DNA of 64,000 bases from Arion vulgaris (GCA_020796225.1 CM036753.1:7807001-7871000); one strand, 5' to 3'. Counted from the stretch's first letter, positions 11,290 to 23,540 are shown. The notes: generated from the letters alone by a model not told the origin. Program-made: numbers and translations.

Positions 11290-13710
11290 TAGATATAAGA
11301 GATATTGAAAGCGTTAAATGATTTGATGCTGATGTACAAGTCCGTACGGTTGATTGAATGTCCGGGTCCAGTCTATGAGTTAATGATGATGTACAAGTCT
11401 GGACGGTTGATTGAATGTCCGAGTGCAGTCTATGAGTTAATGATGATGTACAAATCTGGACGGTTGATTGAATGTCCGAGTGCAGTCTATGAGTTAATGA
11501 TGATGTACAAATCTGGACGGTTGATTGAATGTCCGAGTGCAGTCTATGAGTTGATGCTGATGTACAAGTCTGGACGGTTGATTGAATGTCCGAGTGCAGT
11601 CTATGAGTTAATGATGATGTACAAGTCTGGACGGTTGATTGAATGTCCGAGTGCAGTCTATGAGTTGATGCTGATGTACAAGTCTGGACGGTTGATTGAA
11701 TGTCCGAGTGCAGTCTATGAGTTAATGATGATGTACAAGTCTGGACGGTTGATTGAATGTCCGAGTGCAGTCTATGAGTTGATGCTGATGTACAAGTCTG
11801 GACGGTTGATTGAATGTCCGAGTGCAGTCTATGAGTTGATGCTGATGTACAAGTCTGGACGGTTGATTGAATGTCCGAGTGCAGTCTATGAGTTAATGAT
11901 GATGTACAAGTCTGGACGGTTGATTGAATGTCCGAGTGCAGTCTATGAGTTAATGATGATGTACAAGTCTGGACGGTTGATTGAATGTCCGGGTCCAGTC
12001 TATGAGTTAATGATGATGTACAAGTCTGGACGGTTGATTGAATGTCCGAGTGCAGTCTATGAGTTAATGATGATGTACAAATCTGGACGGTTGATTGAAT
12101 GTCCGGGTCCAGTCTATGAGTTGATGATGATGTACAAGTCTGGACGGTTGATTGAATGTCCGGGTCCAGTCTATGAGTTGATGATGATGTACAAGTCTGG
12201 ACGGTTGATTTAATGTCCGAGTGCAGTCTATGACTTAATGATGAAGTACAAGTCTGGACGGTTGATTGAATGTCCGAGTGCAGTCTATGAGTTAATGATG
12301 ATGTACAAGTCTGGACGGTTGATTGAATGTCCGAGTGCAGTCTATGAGTTAATGATGATGTACAAGTCTGGACGGTTGATTGAATGTCCGGGTCCAGTCT
12401 ATGAGTTAATGATGATGTACAAGTCTGGACGGTTGATTGAATGTCCGGGTCCAGTCTATGAGTTAATGATGATGTACAAGTCTGGACGGTTGATTGAATG
12501 TCCGAGTGCAGTCTATGAGTTGATGCTGATGTACAAGTCTGGACGGTTGATTGAATGTCCGAGTGCAGTCTATGAGTTAATGATGATGTACAAGTCTGGA
12601 CGGTTGATTGAATGTCCGAGTGCAGTCTATGAGTTAATGATGATGTACAAGTCTGGACGGTTGATTGAATGTCCGAGTGCAGTCTATGAGTTAATGATGA
12701 TGTACAAGTCTGGACGGTTGATTGAATGTCCGAGTGCAGTCTATGAGTTGATGCTGATGTACAAGTCTGGACGGTTGATTGAATGTCCGAGTGCAGTCTA
12801 TGAGTTGATGCTGATGTACAAGTCTGGACGGTTGATTGAATGTCCGAGTGCAGTCTATGAGTTAATGATGATGTACAAGTCTGGACGGTTGATTGAATGT
12901 CCGAGTGCAGTCTATGAGTTAATGATGATGTACAAGTCTGGACGGTTGATTGAATGTCCGAGTGCAGTCTATGAGTTAATGATGATGTACAAGTCTGGAC
13001 GGTTGATTGAATGTCCGAGTGCAGTCTATGAGTTGATGCTGATGCTCAAGTCTGGACGGTTGATTGAATGTCCGAGTGCAGTCTATGAGTTGATGCTGAT
13101 GTACAAGTCTGGACGGTTGATTGAATGTCCGAGTGCAGTCTATGAGTTGATGCTGATGTACAAGTCTGGACGGTTGATTGAATGTCCGAGTGCAGTCTAT
13201 GAGTTAATGATGATGTACAAGTCTGGACGGTTGATTGAATGTCCGAGTGCAGTCTATGAGTTAATGATGATGTACAAGTCTGGACTGTTGATTGAATGTC
13301 CGAGTGCAGTCTATGAGTTAATGATGATGTACAAATCTGGACGGTTGATTGAATGTCCGGGGCCAGTCTATGAGTTGATGATGATGTACAAGTCTGGACG
13401 GTTGATTGAATGTCCGGGTCCAGTCTATGAGTTGATGATGATGTACAAGTCTGGACGGTTGAATGAATGTCCGAGTGCAGTCTATGAGTTGATGATGATG
13501 TACAAGTCTGGACGGTTGATTGAATGTCCGAGTGCAGTCTATGAGTTAATGATGATGTACAAGTCTGGACGGTTGATTGAATGTCCGAGTGCAGTCTATG
13601 AGTTAATGATGATGTACTAATCTGGACGGTTGATTGAATGTCCGAGTGCAGTCTATGAGTTAATGAGGATGTACAAGTCTGGATGGTTGATTGAATGTCC
13701 GAGTACAGTC
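11290..13710. repeat. 57-bp satellite array, open in frame
   Basis: About 42 copies of a 57-bp unit. In the + frame it reads MMMYKSGRLIECPSAVYEL (19 residues), with variants MLMYK and CPGPVYEL. As 57 is divisible by three, the frame stays open through 302 and 460 codons, broken by one gaa-to-taa change near 12211. The minus strand is also open for 227 codons. There is no splice, signal or domain evidence for a protein. Identity between units is very high, so expansion is recent. Two copies of the unit occur in the nearby MITE (9943-10282), the likely seed. Confidence 0.95.
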
Positions 13711-13904
13711 TATCCATACTTCTTCTCATGGCCGTGCCGTGCTATGGTACATAGAGGTGGCCACATCAGGCGGTCCAGTAAGTGGGCGACACAAGCAGCG
13801 AAATTTAAATAACAATTGAATTTTATTTTAAAGAAAAAAAAGCATTAAAGGGAAGCATTTCGAAGACTCGCATCATTCTGAGAAAATATACCGCACCGCG
13901 CTGC

Positions 13905-14165
13905 TTCGTCTTCTTCTCCAAACTCTTCATATCGACCACTTGTTAACCACTATGTGTGATTTGTATGTGTTCTCAACATAAAAGAGACTGTGCTATGTGT
14001 CAGGCGCCTACAAGTAGGCCAGCAAATCCGATTTTTGCGATGCTATTTATTTACTAGGGTAACTTCTCTAGTTCCTACATCAGTCGCCTCTTACGACATG
14101 CCTTGTAGATCGCAGTGGTACTATTCTTTGCTTCCCTTGCTTGCCCCGGCACCACACAGGCGGTG
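13905..14165 (+). mobile_element. SINE-like repeat family A, copy 2
   Basis: Full-length relative: cttcttctccaaactcttca start, tttttgcgatgctatttatt, then cgacatgccttgtagatcgc and an accacacagg end. Confidence 0.75.
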
Positions 14166-14389
14166 TGCAAACAGGTTGTGCTATCTACATTTCTGAGAAA
14201 CCAAAAATGAGAAACCTATATGTGAAGATAAAAACTACTTCTAACGTTAAAATTGTTGGAGATCATTATTTGTATACCAAATTATATGGAATTAGAAGTC
14301 AATAAATGTATGGGTAAGATAGTGGAAATGCTCTACGTAATTTGGAATTTAAGTTTTACAGAAGAGTCTCACTGCGGGCATATTTCATA

Positions 14390-14590
14390 AAACATTAATT
14401 ACAATAATATACTTACAACATTTTCACCATAGTAAAAAAATACATGGACTCTCGTCGGTGCTAGAGTGTTCTTGCACTGCCGCTGAGATCTGTCTGTGTA
14501 AGACAGAGATCGGAGCATTTACAGTTAATCACCGAAGTGCAATGATTGTTGTCTTATCAATCAATCAATCAATCAATCATATCACTGTAT
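14390..14590 (-). mobile_element. SINE family B, partial copy, minus-oriented relative to 49935-50290
   Basis: Contains the complement of the 'caccatcattgcacttcagtg' region, ending in a (tcaa)n tail at 14555-14580. It matches the bodies at 49935-50290 and 59105-59640. The tRNA-like head is absent. Confidence 0.6.
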
Positions 14591-14629
14591 ATAATAGGCA
14601 AAAGCGAAAAGAAAGAAATCTAATCAGAG

Positions 14630-14915
14630 GGAACTCAAAATGAAAGAAAACTGGCTGATGTTACGAATATAAAAAGAACAACTGAAATGAACTGGACATA
14701 CAAAAATAAATGGATCTCTGGAAGAGAACATTATGGAAAGAAGAATTCTCACAAAGGAAAGAGATATATATTCAGGACGTGACTGATGATTTGAGTGTGA
14801 CGGAAACGGCATCAGAACATCTGACCATTGAGAGAGAAAGAAAATTCGAACGACTGTTAGAGTGGCAACGTTCTTCTCATGACAAGCTATTTGATGAACA
14901 ATTATATTCATGAAG
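14630..14915 (+). mobile_element. Non-LTR retrotransposon C-terminal fragment
   Basis: An open frame of 67 codons reads LWKRTLWKEEF, then IQDVTDDLSVT, then RERKFERLLEWQ. This is a decayed form of the 'R.W..DVTDDL' tail of animal non-LTR elements; 32160-32430 is a sister copy. No catalytic domain is present. Confidence 0.55.
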
Positions 14916-15104
14916 CTTCATCTCACCAACAAAAGTGAAATATCAAAAGACGACACAAGAATTTTGAACAAAGCACAAAGAACAGGGAAATTGACGTTTC
15001 CACCAAAAATCTTTTAGCGAGCAAAGAATATAAAAAAAACATATAGTTCAAAAGCAATAGTCCTAAACGAAACACAGAACGCACATGCAAGTAGTGTAAT
15101 TAAA

Positions 15105-15560
15105 AGTGTGTATCTTCTTCTTCTTTTGTCGTCACACTGCTACCGGGTCGTTGCCCAGTGTTGGTGGTTTTCTGTTTTTGTCTTCGCTGCTCTAGTGGCT
15201 TGGTTGGTAGTTATTTTTACATTTAGACAGAATTCTGATATGCCATCTAACTATCTTTTTTTTTATCTTCCTCTCGCCTTCTTTACTGATGATCTGTTGT
15301 AGAAGACTGTGTACTGTGGAGTTTGGATGCATTCATACTAAGTGGCTGAACCACTTCATTATTTGTTTCTCAATGTAATTCAAGCAATGTTCTGTGCCAA
15401 CTTTCTTTCTTATGCTGATGTTGGCGACTCTGTCTTTCTGGTGTTGTTGGTAACTTTTCGCAGGCAGCGCATTTCACATGTAGTTATTTTTGTGACTGCA
15501 CTTTGTTCATTGTCCATGTTTGGCTCTGGTAACACAGAGTAGGTATGAAAATGCTGTTGA
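15105..15560 (-). mobile_element. Antisense non-LTR retrotransposon 3' end
   Basis: The reverse complement matches 51065-51560 along most of its length: the EMQCLRKVTNNTRKD-type region, the KWLDHLIRLH-type region and the tail 'ttgggcaac...ccggtagcagt'. The plus-strand open frames here are shadows. Confidence 0.6.
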
Positions 15561-15794
15561 TCATCTGTTCCTTATCTGATGCCTGAAAAGGCCTTGTAGG
15601 TAGAAACGTTGATCTATACTGCTTGTGTGCTTTGTAACATTACCTTATTTCGTGTTTTGATATCTTATCTTTGATACATGTTTTTCTGCTGTCTTTTATA
15701 TCGTCGTTAACTAGGAAGAGATGCATTTTATGAAAGGAAACATTATTGGTATTTTATCTACTAATATCGAATCAAATAAAATAATCAATTTCAT

Positions 15795-16015
15795 AGGAGA
15801 GTCTCTATGACGAAGTGGTTAAGACGCTTCCTTGTCGTTCTAAAGGTTGTGGGGTTGAATAAGGACCGAATCACATGTACAAGACTCCCATGGTTATTGT
15901 CAAAGCTACGGAGTTCGTGTTTTGTGCAACTCTGCCGACATTTCTGCAGACAGGGGCGTATCTGTATTTGTAAACCAAGTACAAGAAGTCAATCCTTTAC
16001 CGTTGGACTCTTTTA
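15795..16015 (+). mobile_element. tRNA-derived SINE family C
   Basis: The 5' part resembles a tRNA gene: tctatgacgaagtggttaag (A-box-like), then a decayed B box near gttgaataaggaccgaatc. The body contains agctacggagttcgtg as in 48605-48830. It will not fold as a functional tRNA. Confidence 0.65.
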
Positions 16016-16600
16016 ATAAATTTCATAAGAAGTATGCATAAAACACTGATTAATTTGATATATTCCATCTATATGCACTTGCGCACTCGGTGGTCGTCAA
16101 TAGCCTGAAAAGTCAAATAGCCTGAATAATACTCCTTCACTAACCAACTAGTTTATCAACCATACTGAAAATTGAACATCTCATCATGTCTGCAATGCCA
16201 GATCACTGTCCCTGAACTACACCGACTTTTTCACAGAAAATCCCTCTGTTCTAACTGATTCAGATGAATCAACGATCTTTAGAAGGTGGAGTTTGTGAAC
16301 TGAGACACGGATATCTGGATAAATACGATATCCACATAATTACATAAATATGTACATACAATAAGTAGTTTTGTTTTTATAACCTACCTTCTATTAGCTA
16401 TAACTGAGTATTAATGACATTTGTCGTCTGTACTCTGATAAAACTGTGGACTGCATCCTTTACGACAAGTTTGATTATCACTTATGCCCAGTATTTCAAA
16501 GAAGAAGAGCTACCGGGTTTAGTTCTTGGAGTGACACTGGGAGCCTTGAACTTCATTAGTAATGCTTTTCGCTATTGTGCCGTTTTTTACATTTGCAAAA
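16016..16600. other. Intron sequence without recognised features
   Basis: An open frame at 16414-16674 is hydrophobic in part, but its last third runs into SINE A. No splice sites or homology recognised. Confidence 0.5.
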
Positions 16601-16609
16601 TGTGTTTAT

Positions 16610-16820
16610 GTCTTCTTCGAACGCTCCATATTGACCACTTGTTAAACACTCTGTGTGATTTGTATGTGATCTGAGCTTAGGAACGATTGAACGTTGTGCC
16701 AGTTATGCGCCTACAAGTAGGCTAGCACATCCGATTTCTGCGATGCTTTTTATTTACTAGGGTAATTTCTCTAGGTCCTACATCAGTCGCCTCCTATGAC
16801 ATGCATTGTAGGTCGCAGAA
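16610..16820 (+). mobile_element. SINE-like repeat family A, copy 3 (3' truncated)
   Basis: Begins cttcttcgaacgctccat and runs to cattgtaggtcgcag, then changes to unrelated sequence. The final 'ctattctttgctcc' part is missing. Confidence 0.7.
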
Positions 16821-17224
16821 AGAAACTGACATAGAGCTTGTCGCCGGCGATCTAATGGCTACCTTACGCAGTAAGTCTGTGTTTTGTCATCTTAGCGGTT
16901 TCGTTCGATATGAATTGCAAATTAAAGTGGCGTACATGGTGTTTGCACTCTACATCTGGCTTATTTATTTAATGCGCGGGCACGGTTCTGGTTTGTGTCA
17001 CAACTTGTCAGAACTTTTGATTTCTTCAGGGCTCACATGATAAAATGGTGTGCGCATTTTGTGTGGAGCTACTATCACAGGAACGGACCAAGTATTGGGC
17101 TACTTGCTGTAATGATGCTGGAGCCGTGACTACTGACTACTGAAAGCGAAAGAAGAAGAGGCAATATCAAGAATAATATGCACTGCGAGAAGAAGAATTG
17201 AAGCTTGAAATCTGAATGTACAGA

Positions 17225-17530
17225 AGAGTAAAAGAGAGTCATGGAAAGAGAAGAAAATAATAAACAAATACATTACAAAATAGGAAGGAAAAGAGAACTG
17301 CCAAAAAAGATTTACATTAGATAAATGAGATAGTTTGGTCGCACTAAGAGACACGACACTGTTGAAAACCATCTTAGAAGGAAAAGTGGAATGCAGAAAG
17401 CAAAATTAAGACAGAGGTATAATTGGGAGACAGACATTAGAAAGTTTACAAGCAAGAGTCTGGCAGAGTGCACCTTCAGGGCAAGAGATACAATTTATTA
17501 GAAAGCTATTACAGTTAACCTTCAATAATA
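17225..17530 (+). mobile_element. Very decayed non-LTR retrotransposon tail (tentative)
   Basis: Purine-rich sequence with short stretches like KPS.KEK.NAESK and SGRVHLQGKRYN. The layout matches the GR-rich tail of other fragments, and it ends in tcgattaattgattgat. Frames are destroyed. Confidence 0.35.
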
Positions 17531-17940
17531 AGACGGTACAAGATCGATTAATTGATTGATACTGCGTCAAACGTGCCACGGGAAAGAAGGAAAAGAAAAG
17601 AAACGGAAATAATGTGCACGTTCAAACTAATAGCTCACGGCGTGGAACTTAACTCACAACACTGTTGTATCCAATTCGATATACGAAAGCTATGCATTAC
17701 GCTACCATTTAGAAAATAATGACAAACTACTGAACGTATAAGTGGTGCCTAAAAAAATTGACGACTCGTTTACTGTTGGTGACGGCTAAGTTCTATAAAG
17801 TATATGCCACCATTTTAATTGCTCATGCATTACGCTAATCCGTCCAGCTACAGAACAAGGTTCAGAAAAAGAAATGACAGAATAAATATAGAGATTTGAA
17901 TATGCAATCACTGTTTTCCAGTGTAAAATACCAACTATGT

Positions 17941-18180
17941 GTGTGTCGAGGCTCGCTAGGGGAGCAAAGAAAGGATAACAGTGCTACCTACAAGGCATGT
18001 CGTAAGAAGTGATTGATGTAGGACCTAGGCAAGCTATCATAGTAAATAAAAAGCGTCGCAGAAATCGGGTGTTCTGGCCTACTTGTAGGCGCATAACTGG
18101 TACAACGTACAATCGCTCTTAGGCTCAGATCACACACAAATCACAAAGAGTGGTTTAACAAGTGGTTCGAAGAAGAAGAG
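17941..18180 (-). mobile_element. SINE-like repeat family A, copy 4 (inverted)
   Basis: Opposite orientation: starts gtgtgtcgaggctcgctagg, contains acaaggcatgtcgtaag and ends gttcgaagaagaagag. Confidence 0.75.
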
Positions 18181-18219
18181 TGGGAAAAACAAAAATTATT
18201 GAAAAAAAGTCGATGTTGT

Positions 18220-20095
18220 TATATGTTATTATATTTGATACATGTTGTTATATATTATTATATTTGTATTATGTTTGTATTATATTTGATACATATTATT
18301 TTAAATTAAAGTCAGATGTTGTTATATATTATTATATTTGATACATATTATTTTAAGTTAAAGTCAGATGTTGTTATATGTTATTATATTTGATACATAT
18401 TATTTTAAGTTAAAGTCAGATGTTGTTATATGTATTATATTTGATACATATTATTTTAAGTTAAAGTCAGATGTTGTTATATGTTATTATATTTGATACA
18501 TATTATTTTAAGTTAAAGTCAGATGTTGTTATATGTATTATATTTGATACATATTATTTTAAGTTAAAGTCAGATGTTGTTATATGTATTATATTTGATA
18601 CATATTATTTTAAGTTAAAGTCAGATGTTGTTATATGTATTATATTTGATACATATTATTTTAAGTTAAAGTCAGATGTTATATGTATTATATTTGATAC
18701 ATATTATTTTAAGTTAAAGTCAGATGTTGTTATATGTATTATATTTGATAAATATTATTTTAAGTTAAAGTCAGATGTTGTTATATGTATTATATTTGAT
18801 ACATATTATTTTAAGTTAAAGTCAGATGTTGTTATATGTTATTATATTTGATAGATATTATTTTAAGTTAAAGTCAGATGTTGTTATATGTATTATATTT
18901 GATACATATTAATTTAAGTTAAAGTCAGATGTTGTTATATGTATTATATTTGATACATATTATTTTAAGATAAAGTCAGATGTTGTTATATGTATTATAT
19001 TTGATACATATTATTTTAAGTTAAAGTCAGATGTTGTTATATGTATTATATTTGATACATATTATTTTGGTTAAAGTCAGATGTTGTTATATGTATTATA
19101 TTTGATACATATTATTCTAAGTTAAAGTCAGATGTTGTTATATGTATTATATTTGATACTTATTATTTTAAGTTAAAGTCAGATGTTGTTATATGTATTA
19201 TATTTGATACATATTATTTTAAGTTAAAGTCAGATGTTGTTATATGTATTATATTTGATACATATTATTTTAAGTTAAAGTCAGATGTTGTTATATGTAT
19301 TATATTTGATACATATTATTTTAAGTTAAAGTCAGATGTTGTTATATGTATTATATTTGATACATGTTATTTTAAGTTAAAGTCAGATGTTGTTATATGT
19401 ATTATATTTGATACATATTATTTTAAGTTAAAGTCAGATGTTGTTATATGTATTATATTTGATACATATTATTTTAAGTTAAAGTCAGATGTTGTTATAT
19501 GTATTATATTTGATACATATTATTTTAAGTTAAAGTCAGATGTTGTTATATGTATTATATTTGATACATATTATTTTAAGTTAAAGTCAGATGTTGTTAT
19601 ATGTTATTATATTTGATAAATATTATTTTAAGTTAAAGTCAGATGTTGTTATATGTATTATATTTGATACATATTATTTTAAGTTAAAGTCAGATGTTGT
19701 TATATGTATTATATTTGATACATATTATTTTAAGTTAATTTCAGATGTTGTTATATGTATTATATTTGATACATATTATTTTAAGATTAAAGTCAGATGT
19801 TGTTATATGTATTATATTTGATATATATTATTTTGTTAAAGTCAGATGTTGTTATATGTATTATATTTGATACATATTATTCTAAGTTAAAGTCAGATGT
19901 TGTTATATGTATTATATTTGATACATATTATTCTAAGTTAAAGTCAGATGTTGTTATATGTATTATATTTGATACTTATTATTTTAAGTTAAAGTCAGAT
20001 GTTGTTATATGTATTATATTTGATACATATTATTTTAAGTTAAAGTCAGATGTTGTTATATGTATTATATTTGATACATATTATTCTAAGTTAAA
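18220..20095. repeat. 51-bp satellite array next to the TM1 exon
   Basis: About 37 copies of a 51-bp unit containing agttaaagtcagatgttgtt, then atatgtattatatttgatac. The unit is 17 codons, so frames such as SDVVICIIFDTYYFKLK stay open; they are not genes. Indel variants (gttatta, missing ttg) break the frame. The array ends about 126 bp before the TM1 acceptor. Confidence 0.95.
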
Positions 20096-20221
20096 ACCAA
20101 GACAACAAATAGTTTTGATTCAATCATCAGCAGTGACTCTGTTATCTTGTTTCTGTGATAATTTTTATATCAGAGATTGTATTCTTGACTAGTGATAATT
20201 TTTTTCTATTTATGTTTGCAG

Positions 20222-20315
20222 GTGAATATGCCAATAGTCATTCAGATATCAACTGTTGGATATTCTATTTCTTGGGAACTTTGATTGTAGCTACTGCCAT
20301 CATGGTTTCTTCAAA
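20222..20315 (+). CDS. GPCR exon: TM1 (two single-base lesions)
   Basis: The acceptor is tttgcag. It reads VNMPIVIQISTVGYSIS, then shifts frame; in the next frame it continues LGTLIVATAIMVSS. Together these match the TM1 pattern 'ISTVGYSIS-L....A..I' of class B receptors. One T seems to be missing near 20271. The expected end is two bases of a Lys codon, then a donor. The sequence is aa|taagatc where aa|gtaagatc would be a perfect donor, so one G appears lost. With those two bases the exon would join in phase to KLHCQRN of the next exon. Consensus error or pseudogenisation cannot be told apart from sequence alone. Confidence 0.85.
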
Positions 20316-20342
20316 TAAGATCACCAGCTAGTGCTAGTGCTA

Positions 20343-22495
20343 TAGTCTGTCCATTAATTCGTGAGCACGTTTGAAATTGATTTTCTCGAAAACTACCTGT
20401 TGGATCTCAGTGATATTTGCAAGCAGCCTTAGAATATTCATGACGCATAGAAATATTTTTTCCAAGAAAATTTGATGTAGTTTGAAATATTTCTTCTTCA
20501 GGTTATATTAAAATCAACCTCACCGGATTGTACACAATAGTAACAGATCTACGGTACACAGACGCGTTGTTCTAAAATACATTATGGTAACATTGAAATA
20601 TCGTGAGTTTCACGAATTCCGTGCACCTAACCCAGTCGACTTTGAAGCGGAAAGCATATGACGTTATAATTGGGATACCGTTGTATAGTTATAGGCGTAT
20701 CTCGCTATTTGTATGAAGCTATTGTATCATATTTGTTGGCTTATCAAACTGACATTGATATCACATTCATAATGAGTCTGAAATGCACATTTATAACAAT
20801 GCAGAAGGTTACAGTTTTACTATACCAACACTTCCGTAGGGGAATCTAAGAGAGGTCATCTATATTGCGATATTCATAACTCTGAGAAACGAACGCAACT
20901 GGCGCTTGGTCTGAATAGAGAATCCTTTTCCGATGGATTAAACAGGACACAAAGTGCACTAATGTCAAGCAAGGAAGGAAAAGAACAATTGACGACTTTG
21001 ACATAGATGTCATAAGACGGGAGCTCTGAAAATGTTTCGACAAATCAACTTGTTACTCTCAGGAAACTGAAATTAAAACTGCAATCAGATTGCAGCATAG
21101 ACATTCTTAAAGTACTCTATGGAAAATTGTAAGAGCCGCCGGCTTCACCTTCAGAAAAACCATAGGCGGCAGGAATATTATTTGTGAAAAGCCACATTTA
21201 ATTGCTGCCCGAAATAAATACCTGAGGCAGATCCGTGAGCGGCGGAGGCAAGCCTATGATATTGTATATTTGGACGAATCCTGGGTCAAAGCTCACCACA
21301 CCAATGCTAAAGAATGGCAATCAGTAGACGGTGAACAAAAAGAAAAATACCAAGCAGCAAGGCAGCGTATTATACTAACACATGCAGGAAGTAGTGAAGA
21401 AGGTCTTGTCCATGACGCTGGACTTATTTTCCAATCAAAAGTACCGACGGTAGGGACCACCACACAGAAATGAATGGACATATTTTCAGGCACTGATGGA
21501 GAAAGATCTACTTCCAATTCTAAACAGACCATCATGCTGGTAATGGATAATGCATCCTATCCCAACGCAGTATCAGCGGAAGACAAAGTACCAACTGCAT
21601 CAAATAACAAAGATCAAATTAGGACTTGGCTTGCTAAGGAAAATGTCAGCTTCGATGATACATATTGAAACCCGAGTTGCTGCACCTGGTGAGGATGACA
21701 AATAAGACAAAGGTGTTTCATATTGACAAAATCATTGCGGAATACGGCCACACGTCTTTGCGACTACCTCCATATCATGCTCACCTCAATTCGATAGAGC
21801 TTGTCTGGGCTAAAGTAAAAGGGCAAGTTGCCGAACAGAACAGGACGTTTAAAATATGTGATGTTGAAGTTCTGACACGTGAGTCCTTCTCAATGATAGA
21901 CATGCAGTTCTGGAAGAAGTGTGTTGAACATGTGCTCCGAGAGGAAGACGAGTACTGGCACCGAGATGGATTACAATTTGTCCAGCCAGTAACCTCATGG
22001 AATCGTCAGATTCGGGATGATACAAATCATATTTTGATTACAGACTGAGAAATAGCAACGTATACATTTCCATATCCAAATGCGTCTACCATCATACAAT
22101 TGTGGTGAAGTTAAGACACCCTGGGGTCTAATGGTGACCGAAGGGGAAGACTAACTGTTGCATATTGTATCCAAGTTCACGATTGCACATAAAAGCAACA
22201 CACTTAATTACTTGACCTATCAAGTTAATATGGAGATACCCCTATGAATAGAATTGACATGGACAAATTCTAGGGATTACTGTAAAATCTAAAATTTGAG
22301 CCCCGTATTTGCAATTGTCATAAAAGATCAAAGGAATTCGCCGATGTGCAAAATCCGTAGCATCTATGGACTACTGGTTTGCTTTATTTTAGCGTCATGG
22401 ATATTCTAAGGCTGCATGCAAAAATCACTGAGATCCAACAGGTAGTTTTCGAGAAAATCAATTTCAAACGTGCTCACGAATTAATGGACAGACTA
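20343..22495 (+). mobile_element. Sailor-like Tc1/mariner-superfamily transposon, copy 1
   Basis: A 2153-bp element flanked by TA duplications. Its terminal inverted repeats are ~105 bp, starting tagtctgtccattaattcgt. It is inserted 26 bp after the broken TM1 donor. It is very close in sequence to copy 2 (59879-62066), with scattered single-base indels. The ends, length and transposase layout fit the IS630-Tc1-mariner group. The long spacing between the second and third catalytic residues resembles the family named Sailor (DD82E), known from invertebrates including molluscs. Confidence 0.85.
20781..22048 (+). pseudogene. DDE transposase, copy 1 (several frameshifts)
   Basis: The frame starts near the MSLKCTFITMQ equivalent, runs through an N-terminal helix-turn-helix region (RTQLALGLNRES) and shifts repeatedly. 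The catalytic core appears in pieces: YLDESWVKAHHTNAKEW (first Asp) at ~21266-21473, VMDNASYPNAVS (second Asp) at ~21474-21668, and NSIELVWAKVKG (Glu) at ~21665-22048. Copy 2 has His where this has Pro after DNASY, and Pro where this has Ser before IEL. A stop follows FDDTY. It is inactive as read. Confidence 0.85.
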
Positions 22496-22497
22496 TA

Positions 22498-22834
22498 AGT
22501 GTATTCAATTTATTTCTATTTTAGAAAAGTAAAGAATATGTTTTCATGACATGTGGTATGTTGTATAAAATATTATGTTAGATTTGTATTTTCAACAACC
22601 AGCGGTGTACAATGGATGTGGGGATCAATATCAAGATGACAGTGTTTACTGCAGAGTTTTTTGTTTATGCTCTTTTGTATCCATTTGAGGTTGGATCGAT
22701 CCGAGAGTCTCGTAGACCGCAGACAAAATGTAACTCCAATTAGGAAATTTGATCCTTCAACAAAGCAGGTGCTTAAAACACTGTGATATCGCAGATACCT
22801 CTTCTGCCTCTCTCTCTCTCTCTATATACATATA
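22498..22834. other. Intron sequence between Sailor-like element and Helitron
   Basis: No exon or repeat recognised apart from a ct-rich tract (22808-22822) and a ta-rich tract (22823-22834) that probably formed the insertion target of the Helitron. Confidence 0.5.
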
Positions 22835-23540
22835 TCTATATCTATATTTTGCAATCTCTGTGTGTGTGTTACACTATACACGCCGTTAGTTTACATCCCC
22901 AAATCACCAAAGTTGGCAGAAACACGCACGAGACCAAAATAAGGTTAACCGTGGAAAGATTTTCGAAATCGGATCAATATTAGTTTTTTAAATAATAACC
23001 AAAGTTTGCTATCCTATCCAATTTTTGTTACAATTTGCCGTAAGACTTAGAGTGTACACATTAATATATACACAAGATTCGATGACGTATGTTTTGAAAC
23101 TATGGAAACCTCGACCTATTTCATAGCATAACAATCGTCATTTGATTGTTCAAACAAGCTGATCTCATTTTGCATCAACAATTCACCAAAGTAGGTAAAA
23201 ACATGCATGCGACTAAAAATTATATCAACAGTTGAAAGAATTTCGAAATCGAATCAATATTCGTTTTTAAAATAACTGAAAACCAATTTATCACAACGTG
23301 ACCCATATATTTGCATAAATTTACTACGTTGACCGCTACCAAACATAGCGTCATTATTTCATGTGCTCATAAACGTAATGCGCTAAGATCCGCATTGTCA
23401 TTTCCTGCACTCAACAGATTATTCAACAACGGAAAATGTCAATGTCAAAGCTCAAATAAATCAAACAAATTTTGAAAATAGATAATCAAAATTCCACAGG
23501 TCATTTTTATTGTTATTGTTAAACTATTCATTATATGCAA

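Noticed and set aside
16414..16674. 86-codon plus frame with hydrophobic stretches (YFKEEELPGLVLGVTLGALN)
   Set aside because: The last third is SINE A sequence, no acceptor/donor fits the receptor frame, and no family was recognised.
18471..20192. Repeated SDVVICIIFDTYYFKLK frames
   Set aside because: Products of a 51-bp satellite; no gene signals.
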